Source: Glomus cerebriforme
Lineage: Eukaryota > Glomeromycota > Glomeromycetes > Glomerales > Glomeraceae
Reading direction: 5' to 3'
Length of the DNA stretch: 64,000 nucleotides
NCBI GenBank assembly: GCA_003550305.1
Contig: QKYT01000185.1
Location: 44,003 to 108,002, forward strand
The translations under genes and the position numbers were made by a program. Under the pieces are notes generated by a model. It was not told the DNA's origin, searched no databases, and saw only the letters and a program-made list of their open reading frames with translations. Below are positions 1 through 13,486 of this stretch, piece after piece. Every line of letters begins with the position of its first letter. Position 1 is the stretch's first letter.

Positions 1-86
1 AAAGAAAAAAAAAAGAAACAAATAATAATAATAATAAATAATTATAAAATAAAAAAGATTTGTGAAAAATTGATGTTTTTATTTAC

Positions 87-310
87 GCAGTTTCCAATAT
101 CTTTCCGTTCAATATTAGAACATCTTCAATAGGAGCAGAAAATTCCGAATTAAATAAACCTCTTAGATAAGTAGAATAAATTGAAGTTATTTCATGTTCT
201 TGTAAAGCACTATTATTGCTATTACTATCTGTATCCGATTCCACTGAACGTTGGTTCGTTAAACTTCTTTTTCTTTTAATCCTTTTAATCGTCGATAAAC
301 CTTGACCCAT
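87..310 (-). CDS. First exon of a probable SAM-dependent methyltransferase (partial)
   Basis: An ATG at 310 opens 74 codons. The N-terminus MGQGLS could be a myristoylation signal and is followed by a basic stretch (KRIKRKR) and a Ser/Asn-rich linker. The end of the exon, SAPIEDVLILNGKILETA, resembles the segment just before the glycine-rich SAM-binding motif of the large methyltransferase family of mycorrhizal fungi, where 'APIE..L..G.KILD.GCG' is typical. A GTAAAT donor at 86-81 would splice exactly where the GCG motif should begin. No acceptor AG is visible on this strand down to position 1, so the rest lies outside the window. If unspliced, the frame stops at 83-85 and would give a 75-residue protein. 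The family call is inference from one short motif. Confidence 0.45.
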
Positions 311-1187
311 CTTTACTGAAAGACAAGATTTAGGAAAAGAAAGAAAGAAGAGACGTATAAATATAAAAAAAATTTTAAATCATATGGGTTTTTGATCGGA
401 AACCATTTGATGGTCAATTTGGTCTTACAATTTTAATATATAGAAAAACAAATGATCAATTTATTATTATATAACATTTGGAAAGTTCTATATTATAAAT
501 TACAAAAATAAAAAAAAAAATTTTTTTTTATTATATCACTTACTGTATATACGGTAATATATTATGAATGGAAATAAATTGATTTACATGAATGAAATTT
601 GGATATTATTTCCGCGTGAGAAAAACAATGAACCACTAATTTCTAATATTACATAATTAATAAATAAATCCTGAATTTTGTTGTATAAAAAAAAAGGTCG
701 AGATTTATTTTCTAATTTTGAATTCAAGATTTTCAATTTTTTTTTAATATGATTGGTTCATCATGTTTACATTGGAAAAAACTTTTAAATGATTTTCGAG
801 ATATCCTTTGAATCATGTGTACAATTAGAAAAAACTTAAAAACAATTTTATCAGTAATACTTTTTTTTTTTTTTTTTAAAAAAAAAAAAATAAATATCGA
901 ATTTTTACTTTGTTAAAATTTCTTATTAATCATGCATATTATTCGAAACGCCCACTATAAAATTAGCTTACTCCGTAATCTCATGTAACTTTTCCAATTA
1001 TAACGAAATAAACAATTACAAATAATCGCATTTTTAATATTAAATTAAACGTCAAATCGGTACAGTCACTGTACATCATGCAAGTTTATCTTTAAAACTT
1101 GGAATGTTCCAAAAAAGTTTATTTTCCTTAAACTTTGTTAAAAAAAAGGATTGTTTAAATTAAAACAAAATATAGTATATAAATTTT
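311..1187. other. Intergenic, AT-rich
   Basis: This is upstream DNA of the methyltransferase exon and downstream DNA of VPS15. It holds a T17-A13 homopolymer junction at 861-890 and the perfect palindrome GTACAGTCACTGTAC at 1060-1074. No supported gene was seen. Confidence 0.6.
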
Positions 1188-4100
1188 TTATAAAAATACT
1201 TTAATTATTCCATCTCTATCACCACTTATTAACATTGGATGTGGTAACTCTGTAATTTTTAAATCTGTTATACAATCTAAATGATTTTTAAGTAATTGTT
1301 GTTGTTGAACCGAAATTAATTGATTTCTCGTATTAGAAGTATTTTTACTTGATCGTTTATGATTATTACTATTATTAACACTATGACTATTATGACTTCC
1401 CCCACTCATATTATTGTGAGAATTTGGTATTGATGAGTTTGATGAAGCTGAACTTGATTCATAATGAACTTGAATTCCATCAAATTGTCTTGTGCTACAC
1501 AAATTAAAAAAAAAAATTATATTATTAATACTGTCATTTTTAAAATAATAAAAAGGATTGATGTCTTTTATATTGTTTTTTCTTTACCTATATATAGGTT
1601 TAGGTTCATCAATGTCAGACCCAACAATAACATATGAATCTTCTATATGTTTATTATTCCATAATCGAATTTTACGATCAGATCCAGCCGTTATCATATA
1701 ATTACAATCAGATGGATAAAGAATTGCTCGTATAGAATTGTCTGCAGAAAAACTTCCTTCATGAGCTGTAAAAGCACTTCTTAAAATATCACTTGGTCCT
1801 GGGGGATCTAAAGCCTATAAAGGTAATGGGTTGAAAAACCGTTTAATAAAATTAAAATTATAACCTATGATATATTTATATGATTCTATAAATTTATAGA
1901 TTGTTTACCTTAAACATGTCCAAGGAAATTCCACCTTTTTCATCTCCGGCTCGTACGCCAAAAACTTCCTTACATTCAACTTTTTCCACATCCCAAATTG
2001 AGACTTCATTTTTTCCTGCTGCAACAATAATCCACCATTTATTTTGAGGATGTAATAAAAGTTTACTAATTCGACTTTTAGTAGGATGAACCCATGATCT
2101 TAATTGATTCCTGAATCGAAGATCCCATAATGTGAAGATACCCCGAGATGTTCCAACAAGAAGCCATCTATATTTTTTATCTGTAACCATCGCTGTAATT
2201 ACTCCATGACTTTTAGGATTTTTAAAAGTCCATACAATCTCCATAATGCGCAAATCCAATCCACATATATTTCCTTTAGATGTTGCATATAATAATATAG
2301 ATTCCGTACCTAAATAGTACAAATAATATAATTTATAAAACTTGAACTTAAAGAAAATGAATAAATAAAATAAATAGATTATAATAAATACCAGTTTCAT
2401 AATGTTCCATTGCCACCGCATATTCTCCATTCAAATATGTCTCTCTTACTGTTACAGGTTTTCCATATTTAGGTGAATTTGTACCTGGTACATAATCAAT
2501 CCTGAACACATGAATACTGCCATTCTCAGATGCTGCAGCAATACTATGTGTGCTATCGATGAATGTCATGCATTTAATCTTTCCCCCTAAGAAATAACGA
2601 TATATATTTTTGTAAAATGACAATGAAATTTTTCTGATTTACATCAATCTTATTAATCATACCTTGTTGGTTATAAGTAACTCTCGATCGATTATTAAAA
2701 TTTTTTACAAATCTCGAACAGTCCCATATTTTGACTGTACCATCATCTGAACAAGTTGCAAAGAAATTATGATCGGGTGATACACAAATTTGATTGATTG
2801 CACCTTTGTGTTCAGTCATATGAGCTACAAGAGTACCTGAAATAAAGAAAATGAATATTATCAATTAACTATCCATTTTCAGAGATGATTGACGAATTAG
2901 TTAAGTATACCATCAGGTTTCCAGTTTTGAAACGTTTTGACATTTGTTATTCTTGAACCTCGTGTAGTAGGTGGAATTATAGCTTTTGTTACTTTTGGTC
3001 CAAATTCTAAGATATAAAATATGTTTAATAAGAATAACTATACATTAATATTATGAGTATTATCATATCTTACCTGACATAGGTTCAGGAAAAGCATCAA
3101 GATACAAACTATCTAATAAATTCTTTACATTTCTATCATTGCCCTCTGAACAAAAATTTAATCAAATAATTTAATACTTTAATTAATCATTAATTAAAAA
3201 GTCATTAATGACAAAATAGAAAACAAACCATAAGTGCTAGAAACAAATTTTCCAAGATTTTTTCTTGGAGGATTATCTATTATGGGCAAGTCCTGATTTA
3301 AAATAACACCATTTGGTCCTGTGTAAGGTAAAGGGATTTCCAAAGTTGCAACTGCAGTAGTAGTGTTTGTACTAGTTGCAGCTGCAGCTTTGGGACTTTC
3401 AATGGATCTTCCGACTAAAGACATGTGTCTTTCTCGCATAGATGATACAACAGTCATTGCTGCAGAATTTGATGGATTAGCATTTGAAACATTTATTAAT
3501 ATAGGTGGAGGAATGTGTTTACGTGATGTGGAGGAATCTTCAGGATCGGAAGCAATCGAAGTTGAAGATTGATTCTTAATTGCAAATTTTTGTCCAGTGT
3601 TATTCCTAGCATGATTTAAACTTGTAGGGATTAATCTAGCTTGCTCTTCTGTTCGTAAAAGTTGAAGATTACTTTCACTTGAAATACGGGAAATTGGAGA
3701 AGGCTCTAATAATGAGACCTTGCTACTCTGCGCACTTTTAAGCCGGTAAGGACTAAACAACATAAATTTTTATATTAATTATTGAAATTCGATAAATAAT
3801 ATAGAATATCTTCATGATAATTACCTTGGAGTGCCAACAACATTCTTTTTTTTTAAAAAAAAGGAAAAAAGTTTAGAAATTAACCAGACTTAAAATTACA
3901 TTAAAAAATAGAATTACTTACTGCTTTATCAAGATTTGGGATGAGAGAGTTGGCAGTAACTGCATGACCATCAGCATTTGCTGGTATAATAAATACATTA
4001 TGTGGTGTTATTCCAAGACTTTTCAATGAAATATTACCCTCCTAATAAAAATAATAAAATATTTATATTAATAAAATTTTGCAATTAAATGAATTATTTA

Positions 4101-7100
4101 TTAGAAAATAACTAACATCTACTTCATTTGGTCTTGCACTAATTAAAATAAAATAGTTAGATATAAAAAATGTAATTTCAAATTGTCAATATATGAAAAT
4201 AAAATGAATATTATACTAACTTTAATTTAGCTATAGATAATTTATATATATAGTCTCTCATAGCAGCTATTTTTTCTTCATCTTCGGGTCTCATTCCAAG
4301 ATTTTTCAATTTCTCTAAATGTTGCTCATCCCTATATGAATTTAGAAAATTTATTTTAATTAATAATACAACTAATTAGTTAAATATTTAAAAATGTAAT
4401 ATAAATGTAATATACTTACTGTTCTGATTTACTGACTTTTTCAGCATTTATTGCCAAGGTAGAAGATTTTCTTGATAATATATTAGCTACAGGTAATGAA
4501 GTCGTGGTAGTCTTGTTCGCTTTTTTTTCTTTAGCTGGTTTCCAAAATAATGATTTTGTAGCTTTACTAGCCCAAGAAACTGCTGCATCAAAAACAAGTC
4601 GTGGAACCTATATATACACATATAGAATTAACTTTTAAACTAATAAAATATTAAATTCTATAAAATATTATAACCATACCGGTTCTTTAACATTTTCTAA
4701 TAATTGAAGTTCTGTTATTTCAGCTACATCAGCTTGTAAGAATGGTCTTATTATTGGATAAACTATGCACCATACATCTGTTATAGGTAATAATTTTGCT
4801 GCTGAGGCTATAAATGCAATAGCACCTATGTTTTTTAAAAAAAAAAATAGATTTAACTCCTGATAAAAGTTAATAAATTTTATTCTAAAACATATAAATT
4901 AACTTACCATATCGAATCCATATACCAGGATGACACATTAAAGGAGAAACAACTACAACCAATTCCCATAATTTCATCTTTTGAAACAATCCCAACTCTG
5001 CAAGACTTGTCAAAGAATTCAGTACCTTTTCTACTACGAATTCTTCAGAATCTAATAGAATAAGGAAAAAAAAGTATTTAAATATCTACTATTATTGCAT
5101 TTTCTTTTAGCAAAATTTAATTATACCTGAGAGAGATTGAATCATTAAAGGTAAAATATATTCTTCCAAACTACGACCTCCCACAAAAGTTCCAACTCCA
5201 ATGATACTCTCAAAAAATGCACTATAAAAAAAATTTATTATTATTATAATAAACTAATATTAGAAAAAATTTCTTTAATAAATAAAATAATACCTTCGCA
5301 ACATCCAATCTCGATCATTTAAATAAGTAATCATATGACTTAGCAATTCATCATTTGCTTTTTGTTTTCCAAAGAAGATACACAAGCTAGTAATGTTATA
5401 TAATAAAGCACGCTTTACTGCACTTTCAGAATCTGTTAAAAGCGTGGAGACTTGATCTTGTATTATAGAATGAAGTTCATGTAAGGTTGAATCATACGTA
5501 GCCTCATATGAATCATCAATGTCTGTTAAAGCTCCTGACTTAAATGACTGTGTTAATTCCAGAAATCGTAAAGCAGTTTCAGCCAAGGATGCGATACACT
5601 GAGCATACGTCATTCTGACAAATATTTCGGGATCGTTAGCAAATTTCCGCAAATTTGGCATGATATATTCTGGAAAAATTGTTGCATTTGAAGGTGTAAT
5701 GGTCTCTACCATTGATAGCTATTATTATAAAAAAAAATTAAAATAAAATCTCCAAAACACAAAAAGGATGAGATATAATTTAATAATTTACAAACCAAAT
5801 TAGTCAAAGTTTTAACAGCACTTGCGCGGACAAGACCGACCTCGTCTCCTAATAGCGCAATCAAATAAGGAACTAATCTATCCAACTTGAATTCATCTTC
5901 CAAATGTTGTCCAATAGCAAGTAACATATCCAATGCATGAAGTTTAGATGAAGGGTATGCAGTATTGCGAATAGTAACACATATTAAGGAGAGGAAAATG
6001 AGTGCCCCGTCATCTTTCAAATTAAATTTTAAGTTAGTTCAAAATATAATAAATTAAATAGAACGGTAATATGTACCGGCGTGTTTCTCCCTTTTTTTGC
6101 TAACTATAGAAGGATCATAATTTGGTATATGAAGTTGATCTAAAAAAGGAGACTAAAAAATATTACAAAAAAAAAATAAATAATAAGAATGTATAAACGT
6201 GATTTAAGTTTGTTAGAATATTATATATAAATATAAACTAAAATACCGTTGTGTTTGGTGTTGAGACTTGATTAAAAAAAAAAATTGAAAATGTTAATAT
6301 AATTTTATAATTATATCTACAAATTTAATATAATTTACCTTCTAATGGACGAGAACTTTCTCCAAATTTATCTCCACGTCCTCGAACAACTACAACTTCT
6401 GATTCTGGTGAAGCATTATCACCAAAAAATCCAAGGAAAAATGCTATTTTATCAAAATCCAGATAAATTCTCTCAATCTTTTCATCTGCGTCAGTATTTA
6501 CAATTGTATTGTTAGGTTCATTTAACTCATGGGTTTGATTAATATTTGTGTTATTCATGGTAGCAAGTTGTCTCGGATGAGAATCGGTAACTGATCCAAT
6601 ATATTGATGAAGGAAAGTATAAAAATATTGTGGGAATGCCGTTCCACGCCTATGATTAAAAAAGAATTATTTCAACTGAACTTTGTATATTTTAATGTTA
6701 ATTAATAGTAAAATAATAAATGAATACCATTCTTGAAGATATTGCTCCGCTGTATATCTTTGAGATGGATCTATGTTAATCATATGTTTTACAATAGCCT
6801 AATATAAATCATCAAACTTATTAAAATGAAGATTCTCTTATTTTTCGATTTAATAAAATATTGAAAGATGGGCGTACTCTTATATCTTCATCTTCAATCT
6901 TCTCTAAAGATACTTTAGGATCATATTCACCAGATCTGTATTTGAACAATTGCGAGAGGGAAAATATTGGTGTTCCCTCTAAAAAAAGTTCAGCAATTAC
7001 ACAACTAAAAAAATTTCCAGAAATTGTCAAAATCCATCAAATATGGTATAAAAAGATTATTCATTGCAAATTATATTTATAATATACCACACCCTAAAGA

Positions 7101-8296
7101 AAAAATATCCATTGCAGGTGTTATTGCTCCATCCTTCTCTCCAAATTCCAATTCACTCTGATCATAATTGTAACATTATATTAGATATTTTTTAAATAAT
7201 AAATCAATAAACTAACTAATATTAGAATCCAACCTTTCTCCTATCAATTTCACTTCCTGGTTTATAAAATCTTTCTGGAGCAAGGTAACATGTTCTTCTT
7301 GATGATGTATCAAAAAAGAAAGAAAAATCTGCTGGGTTATCCTATCTCCATCAAATTAGTAAATATTAAGTTTTTTTTTTAATATATTTTATTTTTATTG
7401 TTTAAAATTAATAAATTAAGATTTAAATAAATAGAATAAAAACCTCTGGAAGATATGTAGGTTTATATCCAGCAAAATCAGCTAAATATACCCAATTCCA
7501 TGAAGTTACAAGAACATTTTCTGTCTTAATATCACCATGATAAATCTATAATGTTTTTTTTTTAAAAAAATAAAATAACAATAATTTAAATATACAATAA
7601 AGAATTAAAAATAAAATTTATTATAATATAAAGTAATTAATTACCCCTTTAGTATGGGAATCATGTAGCCCACATAATATTTGATATGTTATCCATTTTT
7701 TTTCTATTAAATTTAGGAATGGACGTGTACTAAAAATAGGTAAAATTTAGTAAAATTTTGAACATACGAAAAGAAATTGGAAATTTTTTTAAAATATTAC
7801 ACTAAACCTTATTCGGTCATATAAACTACTAAAAAAGAATTGTCTTATTAAATATCCTGCTTTTTCTGTTTCTAGTATACGTTGATACGCAAAAGCATTT
7901 GGAACTTCTGATAATGCTTCTTTCTCCTCTTTAAAAATTAATATAAAATAAAATTAAATCATGCAAAAAAAAGAAAAAAATTTTTTGATAAAACAAATCA
8001 TCGATTAATACCTTGAAGTGCTTTTACGATATTCAATAATGATAAACCAGGTTCTGGTTTAATGAATATTTTTACAACAACAGCACCTTCTTTATGACGA
8101 CCACGAATTGTTTTCATAAAACGTGCACTACTTAAGCTGGTAAAAAGAAAATTAACTAAATCAACTGATTAAAATGACCTAAACAATTTAATATTTAATA
8201 CCTCTTTTCATAATGAATGTCTCTCAGTTCACTAACATAACTATCAATTCCCGCAGTTGCTATCGAAGCTGTCGTACTTGAAATGTTATTTCCCAT
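1188..8296 (-). CDS. VPS15: VPS15, regulatory protein kinase-like subunit of the class III PI3-kinase complex
   Basis: VPS15 anchors and activates Vps34 PI3-kinase on endosomal and autophagic membranes. The gene is split into roughly twenty exons with short introns. The start at 8296 gives MGNNISS, the expected myristoylation signal. The kinase domain shows VVVKIF (ATP lysine), [10 protein letters not shown] (catalytic loop), [13 protein letters not shown] in place of a standard DFG, then [17 protein letters not shown], all family signatures. A HEAT-repeat middle follows at about 6000-4600 (for example [19 protein letters not shown] and [20 protein letters not shown]). The C-terminal WD40 propeller covers about 3000-1188 ([22 protein letters not shown], and [13 protein letters not shown] before the stop). 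The kinase-HEAT-WD40 order is that of VPS15/PIK3R4. A low-complexity Ser/Asn insert lies near the last blade (1300-1470). Not every intron boundary was resolved. Confidence 0.95.
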
Positions 8297-8648
8297 AATA
8301 AATTTATTTATCAACGAAAAATCACAAGATCCGCATGCGTTATTAAAATGAAAATGAGAAGAAATAGAAATGAAAAAACTGATCCTTGGGTATTTTTTAA
8401 AAAAAATGCACGTGCAATAAGAAGTTCTGTTTACGTCATAATTGACGCACCTTAGATGTTTGTGTAATGAATTACATAATTAATCAAAAATTACCCGATT
8501 CATACCGAATTTATCTAATCACCTACAAAGATTTTCAAATGGTACGATCGGAATACTAAATTAAGCGAAAATCGATTACAATTACATAATGTGGAAATAC
8601 TTTATAAATACCACCTTTTTTCCATTAAAAAAAAAAAATTGTTTAATA
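8297..8648. promoter_or_regulatory. Divergent promoter region between VPS15 and an F-box gene
   Basis: The 352 bases separate two divergently transcribed starts. They contain GCACGTGC (E-box palindrome, 8408-8415), TTACGTCA (CRE/ATF-like, 8431-8438) and a nearby TGACGCACC. The sites are seen directly; their use is inference. Confidence 0.4.
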
Positions 8649-10632
8649 ATGGATATCGCAAGTCTCTTATTGGTAAGATCAAAATTTATTATTATATATT
8701 TCACATAAATAATGGTTAACCGTTAATCCTTAATTCTAGACTGAATCAGAAGAACAATCAGCAAATTTGCCATCTTGGAATTTTGAATCGTCAGTTAATC
8801 CACCAATTACTCCTTCAGAAATTCCACAATTACCTTCCGATATTATTTATCAAATCTTGCGAAACTTTCAATATTGTCGTTCATCTCTCAACAAATTTCT
8901 TCAGATAAACCGAACGTGGTGTCATATTTCATTAATTTTTCTATGGAGTTGTCCTTTTGATGTATCTTTGAAAGCAAAAAATTCCGTTCTTTTAATTCAA
9001 ACTTTGCTTTCTTTTCTTTCTGAACAGGAAAAATCCGAATTAAAACTCAATTTATCATGCTATGAATTAAGTTCTGAAAATTCAATAACATATAATTATC
9101 TGGAATATATTCGCGTTTTTGATTTAAAACATTTTCGATTATCAATTTTACATTGGATATCTTATTTACGAAATAATAAAAATGAAGATTTCTTTTCTGA
9201 TTCGTTAGTTGTGGAATTAAATAAAATTTATAATGATATACCTATTAATTATTCTACTGTTAACTTGGCAAGTGAAATAATCTCTAATATGTTATTCAAA
9301 AAATGTGGGGATAATGGATTACAACATTTAATTATTGAATATGATGATATAGTTACCTCAAATTATGTTATTAGTAGAAATATAATACATCTACATAATG
9401 ATTTATCACAATTAGTGAATTTTGATTTTCATTATAAATTTGAAAGAAATTTTGATAAAAATTTACTTATTAATAGGATTGTAGAAATGTTTGAAAATAT
9501 GAAAGGTTTTGTAAAAAATTTAAGATGGTTAGAAGTAAATATTGAACATGAAGAACATCGAATACCAAAAGTTGGAAAAGCTTTAGTGGAATTTATAGAA
9601 GAACAAAAAAATTTGGAAGTATTGGGAATTAATGAATTTTGGACCTATGAAGAAAATGAAATTTATAAAAGAATTTGTAAAAGTCAACAAAAAAGTTTAA
9701 AACATGTTAGATTTTACGAAATGTGCAATTTTAAAGAATTGTTAAAGGGATTAAGTGAATGCAATAATTTAGTTACATTGGAATTTTTAGGATTATCTAA
9801 ATATAATTCCAACATTATACTTTTGAAAGATGAACTGGAAAGAAAAGAATTAAGTATAAAGAATTTTTATACATGTGAAGCTATTACTTTTGATACTCCT
9901 GAAATAACAAAATATTTTATTCAAATAATCAAAATGTCAAATAAGAATTTAGAAACATTAACCTTAACTCATATAACGCCAGATATTATTGAAACACTTG
10001 TAAGGTTTTGTCCTAATATTACACATTTATCCTTATTCTTTACTCGACATTTTGATTTAATTCCTGATTTACTTTCAGTTTTACTTCCTCCTTTACCACT
10101 TGAACAATTTTATTTAAAAATACATAATGAAAATTCAGAATCTACCATTTATACGCAAGATTATTGGAATAAAATTGCAATTTCTATTCCTAATTCTATA
10201 ATTCATTTGGGAATTGATTTTAAAATCGAAAAAAACATGTTGGATATGTTTTTAAAGGAATGTAAAGCTAAATTAAGAACAATTTCATTATTTCAAAGAT
10301 ATATGTTAAATAGGCATTATTTACAAATTATAGTTCAATATGCAAAGAAAAATAATAATCTATTGAAAGAATTGAAATTTTTATGGGATCCAAAAGAATC
10401 CGGATTTATATCAAATTCTAATTTAGAAGATGCAAAAAAGTATATTAAAGTTATTAGTAAAGTTGACCCCTTTAATAAGCCATTTTATGGTAAGTTCATA
10501 AATATAATTTTCTAAACTATCATTATTTAATATTTAATCTTATTTTAATTCCTAACAGATATAAAGTTAAATATACCACATAAGAAAGATCAATTATTGA
10601 TGTCCTCTTTTTCCTGTAAAAAGGAAACGTAA
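8649..10632 (+). CDS. F-box protein with degenerate LRR-like repeats
   Basis: This is a probable SCF ubiquitin-ligase substrate adaptor; its target is unknown. Exon 1 (8649-8672) encodes MDIASLLL. A 67-base intron (8673-8739, GTAAGA...TAG) leads in phase to exon 2 (8740-10489). The F-box begins near residue 39 (LPSDIIYQILRNF...CRSSLNKFLQINRTWCHISLIFLWSCPF). About 450 residues of leucine-rich solenoid follow (for example NLRWLEVNIEHE, NLETLTLTHITPDI, NITHLSLFFT). A perfect GTAAGT at 10490 and CAG at 10557-10558 support a last exon (10559-10632) ending GNIPHKKD-like basic residues and ...CKKET, giving 615 residues. Without that splice the frame stops at 10515. The architecture matches the F-box family expanded in Rhizophagus and resembles three other genes in this window. 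Confidence 0.8.
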
Positions 10633-10675
10633 TTTATTAAATTTTTGAAATAATTATATTTACAGTAAAATTAAA

Positions 10676-10702
10676 AATATATATATATATATATATATAT
10701 AT
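10676..10702. repeat. (AT)n microsatellite
   Basis: About 13 uninterrupted AT dinucleotides lie between the convergent F-box and ADE2 genes. Confidence 0.9.
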
Positions 10703-10870
10703 TTTTCTTAGCTTGTTGCTAAAATTAGTTGGGGTTATCATTAAATTCTTAACCCATAACACCCGAACCCTTTCTTATCCTAAATAGTTAATATTGGGAA
10801 TTTAAATTTATTTTAGATAATAACAAATAAATCATCATATTTAACTTGTTTTATTCCAAGATATTCTTAA

Positions 10871-12717
10871 TTAATAATTTTCCCAACCAATTTGATCTAA
10901 TTTATCAACTTTAGCTAAAACTTCGCTTTCTTGTCTTTCCATAAATTCTTGCATTTTTTGTAAATAGCTAGGTATAAAAGCACCTAAATGACGAATTGCT
11001 AATAATCCTGCATTTGTTGAGTTATTAATTGCCACTGTTGCTACAGGAACTCCGCGCTATAATTGAATAGATGATTATTGTTATATAAAATGTTAAAAAT
11101 ATAAAACAAAAAAAATATATATTGTTTCAACTTACGGGCATTTGGACGATACTATAAAGAGAATCCACACCGTCTAAAATTTTACCTTTAACAGGCACAC
11201 CAATAACAGGCAAAGGAGTTAACGCGGCAACCATACCAGGTAGATGGGCAGCACCGCCCGCACCTGCAATTATAACTTTTAACCCTCTAACATGTGCAGA
11301 TTTCGCATATTCCACCATTCTCATTGGAGTTCTGTGGGCTGAAACTATGGATAACTCAAATGGTACATCAAATAATTTCAATACTTCTGCACATGCTTTC
11401 ATTGTAGGCAAATCTGAATCACTTCCCATAATAATTCCAACTAAAGGCTGAATATTATTTGATAATGTCGTTGTTGAAGTATCATTTTCATCATTTATAT
11501 TAAGAATCGGGGTAATTCTTTTATATAGTTGTGAAATAGAATCTGCAACTACTGTTATATGTCCCATTTTTCTTCCTTTTCTACATTCTCTTTTTCCATA
11601 TAAATGAATCGTTGCTCCCGGTGTTGTCAAAGCTTCTACACATGGGCTTAAAGTTTCTTGTATATTCTCTGATTTTCCAAGAACATTAATCATTGCTGCC
11701 GCTGGAACTTTAAGAGATGTACTTCCTATTGGCATGTTTAATATACTGCGAATGTGATTTTCATATTGTGAAGTTTCACATGCTTCAATTGTGTAATGTC
11801 CAGAATTATGTGGTCGTGGTGCAATTTCATTAACATAAACATGCCCTACACAATACGAATAAATTAAATACCTTTTTTTTTTTAAAAAAAAAAAAAAAAA
11901 AGAAATTTCCCAAAAAAACTTTTTATTTACCATTTTTCATCAAAAACATTTCTACGCCAAATATTCCAGCACCCTTCAGAGTCTGAATCGATTTTTCAGC
12001 AATTTCTTTGGCGCGCCCTAAGATAACACCATTAACTTGAGCTGGAACAATAACTAAATGACATATATTTTCTTTATGAACTGTTTCAACTACAGGGTAA
12101 CTCTTTATTACACCATCAACATTTCTAATTACCATAACAGCCAATTCTTTAACAAATGGTGTCCATCTTTCAGCATATAATGGATTTTTAAAATTTCCTA
12201 AAGTCCTTAAAGCTTCAGTAATTTCATCTTCAGAATTTATTACATAATTTCCTCGACCATCATAAGCTAAAATTTTAGATTTTAACATTAAAGGATATCC
12301 AAACTTTTCCACTGCAATATTTAATGATTTTCTATCAGGGATATCAATAAAATCTACAACAGGTATCTCATTTTGTGATAAGTGAGTTTTTTGTAAAAAT
12401 TTATCTTGAATTATACGAATTGTAAAAGGATATGGATGTATTTCAATGTTTTTTTCGGAAAATAAACTTTCTAAAATTTCAGTATTAACATGTTCGATTT
12501 CTATTGTTAATATATCAACATTTTGTGCAAGCTCTTGAATTTTTAAGGGATCTTTGAAATCACCATGAATATGAGTTGACGTTGCTTGAATCTGTTTTGC
12601 TGGTGAATCGACTGGAATATCAAGAATTGTTACAGTTATATTTAGACGGGAGGCTGCTTCTACTAACATTCGACCTAATTGTCCTCCTCCTAATATTCCT
12701 ATCTTCTTGGAATTCAT
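10871..12717 (-). CDS. ADE2: Phosphoribosylaminoimidazole carboxylase (AIR carboxylase), ADE2
   Basis: Converts AIR and CO2 to CAIR in de novo purine synthesis, in the cytosol. Three exons are inferred: 12717-11931, 11845-11136 and 11056-10871, with introns of 85 and 79 bases and all phases in register. The product is 560 residues, close to the usual fungal size of about 570. The N-terminal PurK-like ATP-grasp half shows [14 protein letters not shown] and [29 protein letters not shown] spans intron 1. The C-terminal PurE half shows [24 protein letters not shown] and [17 protein letters not shown], the substrate-binding motifs of class I PurE. The C-terminus ends [10 protein letters not shown]. 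The start lies directly beside a T/A homopolymer junction (12717-12744), so the leader just before ATG is a pure A-tract. Confidence 0.97.
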
Positions 12718-13486
12718 TTTTTTTTTTTTAAAAAAAAAAAAAAAGAAAATGCTAGATTATCAGAAATAAAAATTCAGAAATCTGCTGCGCCACAACATGA
12801 AAATTTTACAGATCTTTGGAAGTTTCGTTGTTCGATGTAATAATATTAACACTTTCAGTTTAACAATACAGCTTTATTTTATAAAAATTTTTTTACTTGA
12901 GATGGTTCAGAGACTTCAGACAAATTAATTTTTAAAAATTATTATTTTACTAATACACTAACCAATCTACCATTTCAATTAATTTATTATTCTATTTTTT
13001 TAACCTATCAAATGCTTGTTCTACAACTATACGAGATTGACTATACTTTTTATCAATCGTTTTTAAGCATCTGAAGTTTGATATCAAAACTACAATGTGC
13101 ACGCTTCTTGTGATCTTGTAAATAAATGTCCATGTGATATCATATTACGATAATCGTCTATATACAGTCTGGCACATTGCTCCTTAAGTAGAAACTTAGG
13201 TGCAAACAAATATACTGAATATCGTTATAATCTCTTTGTAATCAATAATTGATGGATCATGGCTCAGCCTACTGCATTCTAGCCTTTTGGCTCTCAATAC
13301 TTCCAATACTTCCAGCATATACTGTATATGATAAGCAAGTTCTATATTTTACATTGCGAGCATGATCTGAGAACACGTGAGTTAGCTATTTATCGTACAA
13401 TGTTTAACCAATCACAGTCGTGTTGATCATCTGAAAACTTTTATTGTATAACGTAAGTTCTAACGATCACCTTTAATTTATTAATA
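12718..13486. other. Divergent intergenic region between ADE2 and a solenoid gene
   Basis: This 769-base stretch serves as upstream DNA for both neighbours. It contains the homopolymer junction at 12717-12744 and ATACTGTATAT near 13318. No supported coding sequence was seen. Confidence 0.6.

Noticed and set aside
8767..8769. TTG as start of the first F-box protein
   Set aside because: An upstream ATG at 8649 with a phase-correct 67-base intron gives a better N-terminus.
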